This document shows positions 1 through 11,963 of a DNA stretch of 64,000 nucleotides, one piece after another. The notes beneath the pieces were generated by a model. That model made no database searches and was not told where the DNA came from. It was given only the letters and a program-made list of their open reading frames with translations. The DNA is from Gnetum montanum (lineage: Eukaryota; Streptophyta; Gnetopsida; Gnetales; Gnetaceae). The position numbers and the translations under genes were made by a program. The stretch lies in assembly GCA_015680685.1 (NCBI GenBank), contig MNCI01004607.1, forward strand, positions 77,787-141,786, written 5' to 3'. Every line of letters begins with the position of its first letter. The stretch's first letter is position 1.

Positions 1-2610
1 CCAAAGTTACAAGTTCCTTTAACATACTTGAGGAGATGCACAAGTGCTTGCATGTGAGATTGTCTTGGCTCTTGCATAAATCTAGATAAGTATGGTATTA
101 CATATTCTAAATTTGGTATAGTATGGTAGAGAAACTGAAGTAATCCAATCATGGCTGTATACATGGTTACATCTATGAGAGAAGTCTTATCTTTGCTGGT
201 TAACTTTAAATTATATGGTAAAGGATTGCTAACTGGCTTCTTATTATTTAGATTAAAATTTTTCAATAATAGAATTTACATATTTGGTTTGATGAATTTT
301 CATTCACTCCTTGTCCTAGTTCAATTCAATTCTTAGAAAGTATTTAAGTTCTCTAAGATTCTTCATTTCTTATTCAATTTCCATGTCATTCTAGAAATCT
401 TTTGCTAGTCTTTTATTAGTGGTAATAAAGATAACATCATATACATATAGTCATATGATGATGAAATCATCTCCATCCTTCTTGAAATATAGTGTTAGTT
501 AAAAATGCAATCTTGATAATTCTTTTTGATGAGATAGTCTTTAATTATTTGGAACCATGTCATAGGTGCTTGCTTTAGGTCATATAGAGCTTTGTTGAGT
601 TTGCACACATTTTTCTTAACATAACCTTTAGTCTAGTAGATGTATACTTCTTATTTGATGTATCCATTTAGAAATGCTAAGTTGACATCCATTTGTTGAG
701 CCTTTAGATCTTTATGTTCTACTATGAAGAGAATGAGGTTGATGATTTTAAATCTAGCCACCAGTCCAAAGATTTCTTCACACTCAAGGTATTTCTTTGC
801 TTTGAATTATTTTGCCACAAGTCTTGCTTTGTGTGCTATAACTTATCCTTTCTCATTTTACTTTGTTTTATATAGCCACTTGCAATCAATAAAATTTTCA
901 TCTTTTGACTTGTCTTCTAATTTTCATGTGTTATTTCCTAGGATGATAATGTACTCTTTATCCATGGCTTCTTTTTAGACTTTTAATTTTATGAATTCAT
1001 TAACATCGGTTGGTATATTTAAAATTGCTAAATATGTCATATTTGTAGTATTGTGAGATCTTGTAGTTTTCTTTTAAAATTTGTATCTAGCATTTGAGTT
1101 CAAGGATGCTCTATTTGAACCCAAGGCTTGAACTTTGATATGTATCTAATTTCTTTTGCTATTTGAAAAAGTCACTTGTACTAAACTTTGTCTCATCAAA
1201 TATATTATCTCTTGAAACATTTCATGTTTGATTCATTGGGTCATAGCACCTATATCTACTAGTGGGAGAATCATAACAAAAAAAATGCATTTCTTTCCTT
1301 TGTTTTCAAGTTTGTTAATGAGTTATTTTTGAGTGTTTACATAGCAATGATACCCAAATATTCTCATATGACTTAGGTTAGGAATTCCATTATATAGAAC
1401 TTGATATGAAGATATGTCTTTATTACTTATGGTGATCATTTGATTAGAAATGTAATAAGAAATTATGATGATCATACTCCAATATTTGTTAGGTAGTAAG
1501 GCATGCTTTAGTAAGCATCTTTTCATGTCTTGTATTATTTTATTCTTTCTTTCATCTACTCAATTTGATTGTGGACTATATCTGCATGTGTTCTGATGAA
1601 AGATACCATTTTCTTTACAAAACGTATCAAATTATTTAGTTATGAATTTACTTCCTTTGTCTAAACTAATGACCTTAACCTTGATATTCATGAATTTTTT
1701 AATTAGTTTATGAAAAATTTCAAAGTATTTGATGGCTTCATTCTTTTTCTTCAGATTGTAACTCCAAGTGTATCTTAAGTAGTCATCGATTATGACCATG
1801 AAATAATTTGTCCCTCCTATTTAAAGAGTGGACATTGGTCTAGCAAGATCCATATGTAGAAGATCAAATGGTTTTTCCTTCTTTGTCATGTGAGAGTTGT
1901 AAGGAGAATTGGTTTGCTTTCCTTATATGAAATTCTCATATTTTTCTTGAGGAATATCTAAAATTTTTATTCCTATAGCTTTTCCCTATTTGATCATCCT
2001 TTCAATTTTATGATAGGAGATGTGACCAAGCGTTTCATTCCAAAGTTTGGAATTGTTGTAAGCCTCATTTTCTTTTTCCTTAACTTTACCTTTGTTTGAG
2101 ATTTGATTGGCTTTTGTTATGAGGACATGATTTTCTTAAGTAGTATGGTTGCTTATGATGTCTCCCTTTCCATTAAGATAGTCACATTTAAGATAATGTA
2201 GTCTACTATTCAAGGCTTTGATTTTCATGATTTCTTCATCATTGGATTTGTTGATAACATAGAAATTACTCTTGAATCTGACATTATTTCCTCCACTAGA
2301 GAATTCTTCAATAGAGATGAGAGGGTTGGAAAAATTAGGAACATAATACACATTGGAAATGATGACTTTTGTCCATTTTTTATTTTAACAACACAATCTC
2401 CTATTCCTTTTATTACTAAGTATTTTCCATCTCCAATTTTGATTTTGCCGAGACTATTATTTGTTTTGTAATTTAGAAGATAATTTTTGTAGGGTGTCAT
2501 CTGATTAAAGCACCAACTATCTATAATCCAAGAATTTTGAATTGAAGGCTACATAATTACTTGGCTCTTTCTCCTAAGTATTATTTTAAGATGACGAGGG
2601 AGTATCTTGT
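1..2610 (-). pseudogene. Ty1/copia pol remnant (protease, integrase, RT) of copia I
   Basis: Read right to left this is a copia polyprotein broken by stops and frameshifts. Near 2,545 the protease start reads WIIDSWCFNQMT, where copia proteases have WIIDSGxxNHMT: the catalytic Asp is kept but the following Gly has become Trp. A pre-integrase segment (about 2,140-2,490) contains GDGKYLVIKGIG. Integrase (about 1,900-1,325) shows LDKGSKF and DERKN, remains of the second Asp and the Glu of the DDE triad, then LLKHALLPNKYW and MRIFGYHCYV. RT (about 960-100) shows QMDVNLAFLNGYI, NKALYDLKQAP and YVYD in place of YVDD, followed by FMQEPRQSHMQAL. RNase H would lie beyond the left edge. The matching gag is at 10,085-11,012 on the same strand, so the element looks split by the Helitron. 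It cannot make active protein. Confidence 0.93.
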
Positions 2611-2627
2611 TCTCTTTATTTGGCCAA

Positions 2628-2780
2628 AAGGCCATTACCAGTCATATTTCGGTAACGCTAATTTTTTCCATAACGTTGACTTTCCCGACAGACCATTACC
2701 AGTCATATTTTGGTAATGCCAACTTTGTCCATAACCTTGATGTGTTATGAAAGGTTATGTCGTGTTATGAAAGGTTATAT
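2628..2780. repeat. Short tandem duplications: 61-bp unit x2, then 20-bp unit x2
   Basis: CCATTACCAGTCATATTT begins at 2,632 and again at 2,693, each followed by a GGTAA(C/T)GC and CCATAAC(G/C)TTGA context, giving two diverged 61-bp copies. Immediately after, GTGTTATGAAAGGTTAT occurs at about 2,742 and 2,762, a 20-bp duplication. They sit at the left edge of the non-coding 5' part of the Helitron. Confidence 0.8.
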
Positions 2781-3999
2781 CTATTGCAAAATAAAAATAC
2801 GTTTAGAAAGGTTGTGTAATACATTTAGAAAGTTGCATCCTCATTCCAAAGGTTATGTCCTATTGAAAACCATAAATATGCCTCATTAGATGAACAGTTT
2901 GCGTTGGATTCAGGAGTGCCTACTGAAGCACAGTAAATCGGCAATTAGTTGAATGCATTTTCCACTATCCTAGTATCAAATTGTGAATTACAGGCATCCA
3001 TTTTGCTACTACTATTTCAATTTTTCTGTGTGTGCTCTTAGTGATGCTTCCATGCCGCAAAGCCAATAATATAGATTAGTATTTTCATTTCATTGATGAT
3101 GATGATGTCTACTTGATAGCATTCTGTATTTTGTGTTGTTTAGCGATGTTGTAATCGATTTATAGTTTGCTTCCGGAATACACATTTTTAGAATTATGAA
3201 ATTCTTGAGCATGGGAACCTTTTTGTTTTTGTTTTTTGATTTAATTTCAAATGCTTCAGTATGTAGCATGTGTACCTCTTTTTAACAAATGAAGGAAGCA
3301 TTAAGCTTCATAGGTGACTTACTAGTTTCTGGCAGCGTTAACGTTAATATTTAACATGTGTATGGAAAGCTCACATGCCTTTTGGATCCACGTTGTCTTT
3401 TGCTATTTCATGTTGTGAACTAGGATGATTGAAAATAGAGATTCATGTTACCGTAAGTGTAATTAAATATATTATAATAAGGTACAGAACTCTTACTATA
3501 GAAAATAGTAAGTAATGTTAAACCTTATTAGGTGTGAAACAACTAATTTTTATTTTTAGGATTGGGTTATATTTAAAAACATATTGGGTGCCTTAGGTTT
3601 TTTTTAACAAATTAGTTATTTTTTTAAATAATAACTAATTAGTTCTTTTTATTTTTATTTTAAAAAAATAACTAATTTTTAAAAAACCTGGCACCCAATA
3701 TGTTTTTAAATATAACTAGTTAGTTGTTTTTATTTTTATTTTTTTTAAAAAAACTAATTTTTATTTTTAAGTTTGGGTTACATTTAAAAAAATAATTAAT
3801 TTTTTTTTTAGGTTTGGGTTATATTTAAAAAAACAACTAATTTTTATTTTTAGGTTTGGGTTATATTTAAAAACATATTGGATGCCTTAGGTTTTTAAAA
3901 AAAAATAACTAATTTTTTATTTTTAGATTTGGGTTTTATTTAAAATTTAATACAACCCATAATACTATATCATGATTCTCATTCCTATAAATACAGATC
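2781..3999 (+). other. Non-coding stretch upstream of the Helitron ORF
   Basis: No convincing reading frame on either strand. A TATA-like CATAAATATG near 2,872 is followed by sequence of more balanced composition to about 3,080, which could be a leader or first exon. The last 460 bp are AT-rich and repetitive (see 3,541-3,945). By position it should hold the Helitron promoter and leader, but nothing here proves that. Confidence 0.4.
3541..3945. repeat. AT-rich direct repeats with an internal inverted pair
   Basis: The phrase GGTTTGGGTTATATTTAAAA recurs about five times in varied form (near 3,560, 3,770, 3,810, 3,855 and 3,930), separated by TTTTTATTTTTA and AACTAATT. A 36-nt stretch at about 3,566-3,604 (TTAAAAACATATTGGGTGCC inside it) is repeated in inverted orientation at 3,681-3,716, enclosing about 75 bp, so the segment can form a long AT-rich hairpin. 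It lies just upstream of the Helitron ORF. Confidence 0.8.
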
Positions 4000-6900
4000 A
4001 TGCTAAGTGATAGAGAACGTGAGTTAAATAGAGTGAGAAAACGAAGAGAAGCTCGACAAGGGGGAGATCCTTTGGAGTTGCAAAGAATGGAACAAGATCA
4101 CTTACGTCAAAGAACGCGTTGAGCAGAAATGCAGCAACAACAGGTGGAAGGAAGTGAGGTTTGTAGATAAAATTTTATTTTTGTTTTAGATTAAATTCAT
4201 TTAATGTCTGATTTAATAAAGCTAAATATATTAGGTCACTTTGTATAATAATATTTCACAGAATGGAAGGGATCACAGACAAGGATGAGGAAGAGGTTGT
4301 GAACGTGGACAAGAACAAGGACAAGAATGCATAAATGAACACAAAAATCACTTAGCAGTCATTCCTATTACTGAAAATGTTCATCAACCTCAATTGCATC
4401 AAGAAGTTATTTCACATATAAGACGTGGTTGTGGTCATGGTCATGGAAATGGTCGTGGTCGTGGTCGTGGACGTGGTCATGGTCATGGATTTGGTCAAAC
4501 GTATTCAAATAATGATGATTTGATGGTCGAAGATGAATTACTTATAAATCCTATAGAGATTGTTACTATAGAACAAAAATGTGCACAAGGGCGTGAAAGA
4601 CAAGAACATTTTAGACAACGAAAAAGACAAGTAGAAGTGGTAGAAATGTTAGATTTAGTTGCAAGACTTGATTAGGAATAGGCTTAACCAAGATTGCGAA
4701 TGGAACATCAACAAATATCTTCTGAACATATGAACAATCATGTATCTTATCCAAATATTCATAAGTCAAATAGACAAATCATGCATGCAATAACAAGATT
4801 TTCAAGTGAGTTTGATAAGTTTAATGTTCCTCGATCATGTAGTATTTGCAATGAAATTTTTTTAAGTATGTTAATGAAACCTGTACAAATATTTGATCCA
4901 ACATCTGCAAGGTGTGCAAATGAAAAAGTAATGGGGATCTTGAATCACGATGGTGAAGAGATTAAGCATTTTTCTGCTAATAATAATATGGATCCAAAAC
5001 CCCGGCCAATAATCTTATCAGAACTATCAGAAGTTGAAGAAATGCTTATATCACGAATTAATCCTATTTTACAAGTTACATGTGCTATTGGAGGTCAATT
5101 ACAATATAAAGGACATACCATCAATTTTATGCAAGATGTATCTGAAATTGCAACTAGGATACCTTTGAGGATTCATGAAATTCCAATGCTGATACAAAGA
5201 CGAATTGATCAAATTGGAATAACCTATAACTTTGTTGTAAATAAAAAGAATGTGTATGCTGCCTTATTGTATAAGAAACAGAATGATCCATTCTATCAGG
5301 ATGTAGAAATAGATGAGCATGCTTTGGATGATGTTAGTGATATAGGAGATGTTAATGTTTTTGAAAGGATTCGTTATATTAAATTGTCTAAGGAGGATGG
5401 TGAGATGAGATTATAGTTTGATGGTCCTTTGGTTGATTTAAAGGAGGAAAATATTATTAGACACACATCATCAGTAGCATCATGTCTAGTTCTTTTAGGG
5501 AAAGGACTTGATCTGGTAAGAGCTTGGTTAGAAAATTCAACTGTTGAAAGTTTAGATTACGCACAATGGCCAACACTTTTAGAGTCATCCATCAATGAGT
5601 TCAACACAGTTGGAATGCTTCCAATGTCATTTCCAACATTGTTTCCACATGGAAAATGTGACTTCCTTACAAGAAAGTCCAAGGATGTCATGTTACATGA
5701 ATATGCTAGACATCTACTTCAATATAAGGATGGCAGATTTGGACGTCATAAAAGATTCAAGTATCAAAAATTAATTACATATACATTGCTAAATAACATT
5801 CATGTTTTTGACATCTTATGAACTAATTAAATAGGAATTTTATTTTCATTTTCAGGTATCACATTTATAACATGATAATGAGACATCGTGCACTGAAATC
5901 AACATCAGTATTCTTCAAAAAAAAATATTACAGAAGCATCATTAACAATCCAAGAATTACGTGACGAACTACAAAATGCACCATCTGATAATTTGATGAG
6001 ATTTAGAACAACGATACGAGGAACACCTTCGTATTGGAGAAAATGCAAAGCGTAGTTGTTTGATTTGATAAATGAGTTGGGTGCACCAATTTTTTTTTTT
6101 TTTTTTACTCTGAGTGCAGTGGATCTTTATTGGCCAGATCTACATAAGGTAATTTCTACAAAACCCCCACAAAATGTTTCTGAGATAAGAGAGTGGAAAA
6201 TGAAAAATATTATTGAGAACCCACATATAGTTGTTGAGTTTATGCATCTTTGACATAAGACATTTTGAGAAATGATTTTATTTCAAGAATTTGATGTGGT
6301 TGATTACTAGACAAGATATGAATGGAAACATAGGGGATCACCACATATCCATGACTTTCTTTGGATCAAGGGAGCTCCAAACATAGAAGAACTTGATTGG
6401 AATGACCCAAAAGTAGTTAGAAAGATGAGAGAGGTTTTTGATGCAATAACAAATGCATGAAATAGTAGATTCAATCAAGATGAAATATCCAATCATGTAA
6501 GTTGTTTGAAATTTCTAAATATTTATTTTAAATGTTAAAAAAATGTTTAGGTTATTTGAAAAAACCATTATAAAAATTATACAAATCTTTCATTTGTAGA
6601 TGCAACGTGTTAATAATCCCAAGCATCCATGCGAAATTCAAAGTCAACAGCTGCAATTCATGGGTCTTAACATAGATTATGATGAGCTCTTAAATTCAGT
6701 TCAGCGACACACACAATGTAAGAGAGGAGCATGTTTAAGAATTCGAAATCATATGTAAGTTTGCAGGTATAGTTATATTTCTCTGAATACCTAGATTCTT
6801 ATTTGCATCATGAATGTATGGGATCTAGGAAAATAATTTTATAAATTCAATTTATTACCTTAGGTATATGTTCCATGGCCATTGCGAGCTCAATCAGATC

Positions 6901-9340
6901 TCTTTCAAGATCCAAAAAACAAAAATCATGTTACATATGAACCACGTTGAAATGATCCAAGGTTGAATGTTCATAATAGAATGATCCTTCAAACATGGAG
7001 AGAAAACACAAAATTTCAACCGGTCCTTGAAAAATATGTTGTTATTAAATATGTTGCAAAATATGCAGCAAAATCTGAAAAGAAGTCAAGATGCTTTCAT
7101 GATTTATTACTTCATATTGCTGAATCTTGAAACCCTAAGGAAAATGCAATGACTGCATACAAAAGACTCATGATGGATGCTACAGCTGATAGAGACATAG
7201 GTGTCATGGAGGTTTTTCATATGTTATATGAACTTACATTAGTTGAATGTAGTTGACTATTTGATACTATAAATGTGTCTAGAGATATGTATAAAAGAGT
7301 TATACCAGATCTAGATAGTGATGAGGAACCAGAACCATATACAACCCTTATCAATGCATATTAAAAGAGACCACTAGAAATGGAAGGAGTCTCATTGTTG
7401 AATGCTATGAAATATTTTACCTTTATCTCAAAGAAGAGAGAGCTATCAGTGTGGAAGCCTTAAATACAACCAGTTATTGTAAGAACATTTCTAAAATTTA
7501 GAGTAGCTCCAAGAGTAGGAGAGGAGAAATGGATAGATTACTGTTGGGCGCAACTATTACTACACTATCCTTTGAGAGATGTCAAACACTATCTAGGAAG
7601 AAATGATAAAGAAATTGAATAAAAATGGATTTTTGTTTGACACATCTATGAATTGGAAGAGAAGAAATTTGATAAAGAGTTTAAACATGCTTGCGAGGAA
7701 GAGAGGAAGTATACAGATATTATTCCAGAAAGACATGATGGTATTGAATATGATTTTGAAGTACTAAATCGATATCTACTTACATCAGCTCATTTTCAAC
7801 GAAGTGAACTCGAAATGCTTGGATTAAGAGATCAAGATAGATAGAACGAACGGTCAGCCAGCTATCCTGGAGAGGATGTTGCAAAGATTGCTACATCTTT
7901 TGTTCATGGTCATAGATCACATGGGATAATAACACATTCAAGAAATAATGACAATCAGGTGGACATATCTTCTCTAGGAGTTCAACAGAACAAATGCTAC
8001 AAGATTATCATTGGCCATCTATATATGCAACAATTCGAAATGGATGAAGTTTCTCTTTTATTGATGATTATTCAAGGTATAGCAGGCATAGGAAAATCTT
8101 ATCTCATTTATATGATTTGTAAAGAATTTAGTCAAACTTACTCATCGGGAAAGAATAACTTATTGGTGCTCGCCCCTACTAGTGCTGCAATGTATAATAT
8201 TAATGCAACTACAGTACATTCTACGTTGAAGACTGGAATCGGAGATTACAAACCATTGGCTGCATCAACTTTGTCATCATTGAAAAATAAATACAAATAC
8301 TTAAAGTATATTATTATAGATTAAATGAGTTTCATAGGTGGAAAATTGCTTAGCAGCATTGATCAAAGGCTTAAGGAAATATTTCCAAATAATCGTTTAG
8401 ATAACTTTGGTGGTAGATCTATGATAATCATTGGAGATCTTACATAGCTTCCACCTATTAAAAATGTTATATCGTACATATCATCTCATATGCATGTGAA
8501 GAATTTATGGATGGCATTCAATAAATTTGTAGCCTTGGATGTTGTGTATCGACAAAGGGGTGATGATTCACAATAACAAAGATTTAGAGAAACTTTAATG
8601 AATATACAAGAAGGAAATATGATTGATGAGGATTATGATTTTTTAAGCTTGAGAATGCAACTTTCATCAACATCGAATGGGTGAGATGGATTTGAGGATT
8701 CTGTGCATTTGTTTGATACAAAGGATAAAGTGCATATGCATAATGAAAAAATATTGCTCAAAATGCAGAAGCTAGTTGCACGGTGCATAGTAGATAGAAA
8801 GATAAGTGGTGTAAAATTTTGGGATGATTCAGAAGGAGAATTGGACTGAGTAGTGTTCATTTGTGAGTATGCAAGGGTTATGCTCACTGTTAATCTATGG
8901 ACAGAAGCAGGATTGGTTAATGGTGCATTGGGAGTCACTAAGAAAATAATATATAGTCCACACTATCAACCTCCATAGTTGCCATCGTATGTCATCATTG
9001 AGTTTAACTCCTATATTGGAGTACCGTATCATAATGAACATCCTAACAAGTACCCATTCCATCAATCATACATGAAGGATCTCACCAACTACCACTTAGA
9101 TTAGCATGGGATTTAATGATACATAAGTTACAAGGAATGACATTGGAGAAAGTGTGTATAGATGTTGGTAGCAGAGAAACAACAAGTCTTACATTTGTGG
9201 CACTATATCGAGTGAGGAGTATTGATAGTTTGAAGATATTCCTTTCGATCTCCAAAGAAAGATATATCAAGATATTTAAGGCTTCACACCTTCAAAGTAG
9301 ATTGGATGAAGAGCAACACATTAAATCTAATGAAGAATGA
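4000..9340 (+). pseudogene. Helitron RepHel protein (HUH Rep plus PIF1-like helicase), degenerate
   Basis: The product would nick DNA through an HUH endonuclease and unwind it with a 5'-3' SF1B helicase to drive rolling-circle transposition. An N-terminal charged segment begins at the ATG at 4,000. A Gly/Arg/His-rich stretch lies at 4,424-4,494. The Helitron-like N domain spans about 4,694-5,820, with INEFNTVGMLPMSFPTLFP and LLQYKDGRFGRHKRF. Then come RHRALKSTSVFF, FTLSAVDLYWPDLHK and the HUH motif HRGSPHIHDFLW (HIH at 6,344-6,352), and KYVAKYAAK with both Tyr (7,047-7,073). The helicase has Walker A GIAGIGKS (8,076-8,099), a Walker B-like IIID whose next codon is a stop, GDLTxLPP, and the C-terminal IHKLQGMTLEKV and FVALYRVRS. 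Likely introns: 6,497-6,599 and 6,755-6,863 (GT..AG). Many in-frame stops, several at former CAA, CAG or CGA codons, make it inactive although the catalytic residues survive. Confidence 0.93.
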
Positions 9341-9543
9341 TCTCATTCTTTTTTTTCAACTAATTTTTACCATTTTGAATGTCATATCATTTGTAACTAT
9401 ACATTTTCAATTACGCAAGTTTGTACATTGATCATTTTTGCTGTATTACAACATGTTTATGACCATTTAATAAAGCATTCCATGGTATTATAATATTTTT
9501 ATCTATTATATTTAAATCATTGTTGTAGCAGATGATTGGCAAT

Positions 9544-10068
9544 CACTAGCTTATTTATATATTTATAATATATATCTATAAATTGGCCGAGAGAACCTTA
9601 TTTTTTTACAAGTAAAAAGTTCTTTGAGTAAAAAATTTCATGACTTCTGGATGAAGAACAAGATTTAAAAACCCAAATTTTCATGCCTTTTGGATGAAGA
9701 ACAAAAGTTCTATACCTTATTTTTCCTAAGGATGGGTTTTCTGAAAAAAAATTTCCATCAATTACTATATGCTCTCACTTTTGGCCGAATTTGCATATTA
9801 TATGAAGCTCAAAAACAACAAATTCGGCTGAGGGTGAGAACATACACTAATTGATGGAAATTTATTTTTCAGAAAACCCATCCTTAGGAAAAATAAGGTA
9901 TAGAATTCTTGTTCTTCATCCAAAAGGCATGAAAATTTGGGTTTTTAAATCTTGTTCTTCGTCTAGAAGTCGTGAAATTTTTTACTCAAAGAACTTTTTA
10001 TTCGTAAAAAATAAGATTCTCTCGGCCAATTTATAGATATATATTATAAATATATAAATAAGCTAGTG
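9544..10068. mobile_element. CACTA-type foldback (MITE-like) element, 525 bp
   Basis: Nearly the whole element is a palindrome. The left arm starts CACTAGCTTATTTATATA and the right arm ends with its exact reverse complement. Arms of about 250 bp match at roughly nine positions in ten around a loop of about 25 bp near 9,794-9,818. It begins CACTAG and ends CTAGTG and is flanked by the 3-bp direct repeat AAT (9,541-9,543 and 10,069-10,071), the TSD length typical of CACTA (En/Spm) elements. There is no transposase, so it is non-autonomous. It sits between the Helitron 3' flank and the copia I gag. Confidence 0.9.
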
Positions 10069-10084
10069 AATTTTGTACATGTAT

Positions 10085-11012
10085 TATTTTATAACTAATT
10101 CTGGTCTAGCATTACTAAATGGTATGATCTTTGCTTTTGTAGAAGTTATAGTATGGTACTAAGTCTTGGCCCCTGTTTTTGTCTTCTAGATTGATTTTAT
10201 CTACCTTTTCCTCTAGTTAAATCTCTTCCTCTTCCTATTGTATTTAAACCATAATTTTCTTCTATGTTTGTTTCTTGATCTCTATTCTAATAATTAAATC
10301 TTATTATCCCTTTGCATACTTGTCCACCTCTTTCTCTTTGGTTAATTATGTAAGGTTGATCATCTTTACTAGATTGTTTGTTATTATTCATAATTTACAA
10401 GCCTATGACTTGAGCAACTAATTCATTAATACTAGACATGTTGAAGTCCTTTAAAAGGATAATGTTTTTTATCATGTTTTCAAATCTTAGATCTATGTAG
10501 ATAGCTTGAACAACTTTCTAAATGTTTTGTCTATTGGTATATCCACAAGCATGTTCATCTATTTTTTGTAAGCTATCATGCATTCTAATAAAGAAGTCTT
10601 TTATACTTTCATTTCTTCCAATTTTCATAGTATCAAATTTTTGTTTGTAGATTAGTTATTGCAATTGTTGGTTTTCTAAGCTTCTCTTGTATTCTAATAA
10701 GAGATTATCCCACACATCTTTGACAATAATATGAAGATTGTATTTACCAAAAATAACTTTTGAGATCCTATCCAATAGAATCATGAGAGCCAAATTATTA
10801 TTCTTCTTCTTTGTTTCATATTCTTTGATTTGTAAAATGGTGAAATCTTCAAAATCTTAGATGAATTCAAAACTTGTTTCAACTACTTTCCAGTAGTCAT
10901 TATGTTTAAGAAGGTCGTTCATCATTCTTATCCATAGGATAAAATCATAAAAGATATCAAAGATAATGGAGCATTTAGCTATGTCTTTTATGCTTATTTT
11001 TGTAGTTGAATT
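10085..11012 (-). pseudogene. Ty1/copia gag remnant of copia I
   Basis: Reverse-strand reading gives a copia gag of UBN2 type: FYDFILWIRMMNDLLKHND, then WKVVETSF, ILLDRISKVIFGKYNL, DVWDNLLLEYKRSLENQQLQ, ESIKDFFIRMHDSL and IINQRERGG. At about 10,085-10,135 a zinc knuckle appears as YNFYKSKDHTIxxC. The spacing of CX2CX4HX4C is kept, but both first Cys codons have become Tyr and two in-frame stops lie before the last Cys, changes expected from C-to-T decay. Its start abuts the primer-binding site at 11,014. The next expected region, protease, is found only at 2,550. Confidence 0.88.
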
Positions 11013-11013
11013 T

Positions 11014-11028
11014 GACTCTCTAATACCA
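11014..11028 (-). promoter_or_regulatory. Primer-binding site of copia I (initiator tRNA-Met type)
   Basis: The reverse strand reads TGGTATTAGAGAGTC, close to the copia consensus TGGTATCAGAGC complementary to initiator tRNA-Met. It follows an LTR end (TTCA on the reverse strand) by two bases and lies directly upstream of gag. Confidence 0.85.
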
Positions 11029-11030
11029 AG

Positions 11031-11900
11031 TGAAGGAGTTTCATGTAGAGAATGAACTACTTGGTTATCTTAACTTCATAAAGAATTAGCTAATAAAATT
11101 TGTATTTTTAGGAATCTTAGAAAGTTATCTAAAATTTGGAAAAATAAAGTACTATAAAAGATATTTGGAAGTTCAGATTATGTTATGTTCTTTTCAATCT
11201 CTCAAAAATTTTAGTAGTTATGGTAGTGCAACTTTGAAAGATGATAACTCAAAAGTTGATAAGTTTTTTATGCTGAAATTTTAAAAAAACCTTCCTATAG
11301 ATATTAAATTTAAAATAAATATAATATTACTTTAAATCATTATGTTATGAGGGATAAATGATCTAATCATTCACCATCATTCATTTTGGTAAAATTTTAG
11401 GATTTAGTAAAGTTGCCAAATTATAGAGCTAATTTTTCATAAACCATAATAGATATTGAAGTGAGCTTTTAGTTACACATAGTCTACTATTCTATATTTC
11501 TAAAATCTAGAATCACTTAAAAAAATTATTTTGAAATTACTGAGATATGATCAAAATAGTAAATATCCATCGATCTTGACTATGCAACTTCCAAGATTAA
11601 GTAAATAATGATGATGAAGTTGATGAATTGATGATAAAATAGTCAAATTCTTTTTGAAATTATATTTATAATTCCATGATACAAATTTTCAAGAGATGCC
11701 TTGGATATATATATGTAACAACTTGGACAAAGTTTACTAAAAATAATAAAATATATCCCTAATGATTAAAAAAACCTTAAAATTTTTATATATATACATA
11801 TACATATATACATATATATGGATTGGGGTCAAAATAGCATTACAACTACCATTAATCAAGAAATTTCTTATATTTTATTAAAATAAACTCCTATTGTATA
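11031..11900 (-). repeat. 5' LTR of copia I, outer end uncertain
   Basis: By position the LTR begins (forward strand TGAAGGAG) two bases outside the primer-binding site. It is AT-rich and non-coding. The outer boundary cannot be placed because the partner LTR is outside the window; gypsy II sequence is recognisable from about 11,964. An AT/ACAT-rich microsatellite lies at about 11,768-11,820. Confidence 0.55.
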
Positions 11901-11963
11901 ATTAAAATAAAAAATTATTGTCTTCTACTCTAAAATGACCAACAATTGGGTTTTACATATGTC

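Larger units (their letters stand above)
2611..9543 (+). mobile_element. Helitron (RepHel type), degenerate, inserted in copia I
   Basis: A rolling-circle transposon defined by its RepHel coding region (4,000-9,340), with about 1.4 kb of non-coding DNA upstream and 200 bp downstream. It lies between the protease end and the gag end of copia I, both on the minus strand, which implies insertion into that element. The exact termini (5' TC, 3' CTRR with a nearby hairpin, inserted between A and T) could not be fixed by eye. The boundaries given are simply where recognisable copia sequence stops on the left and where the CACTA foldback begins on the right. Confidence 0.75.

Noticed and set aside
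3541-3945. Telomere-like TTTAGGTTTGGG text
   Set aside because: Not a run of TTTAGGG; the unit is about 20-50 bp and diverged, so no interstitial telomere.
3986-3993. TATAAATA just before the Helitron ATG
   Set aside because: It ends seven bases before the ATG at 4,000, too close to be the TATA box of that start codon; AT-rich context makes it likely by chance.
11768-11820. Regulatory TATA cluster
   Set aside because: An AT/ACAT microsatellite with no associated transcript evidence.
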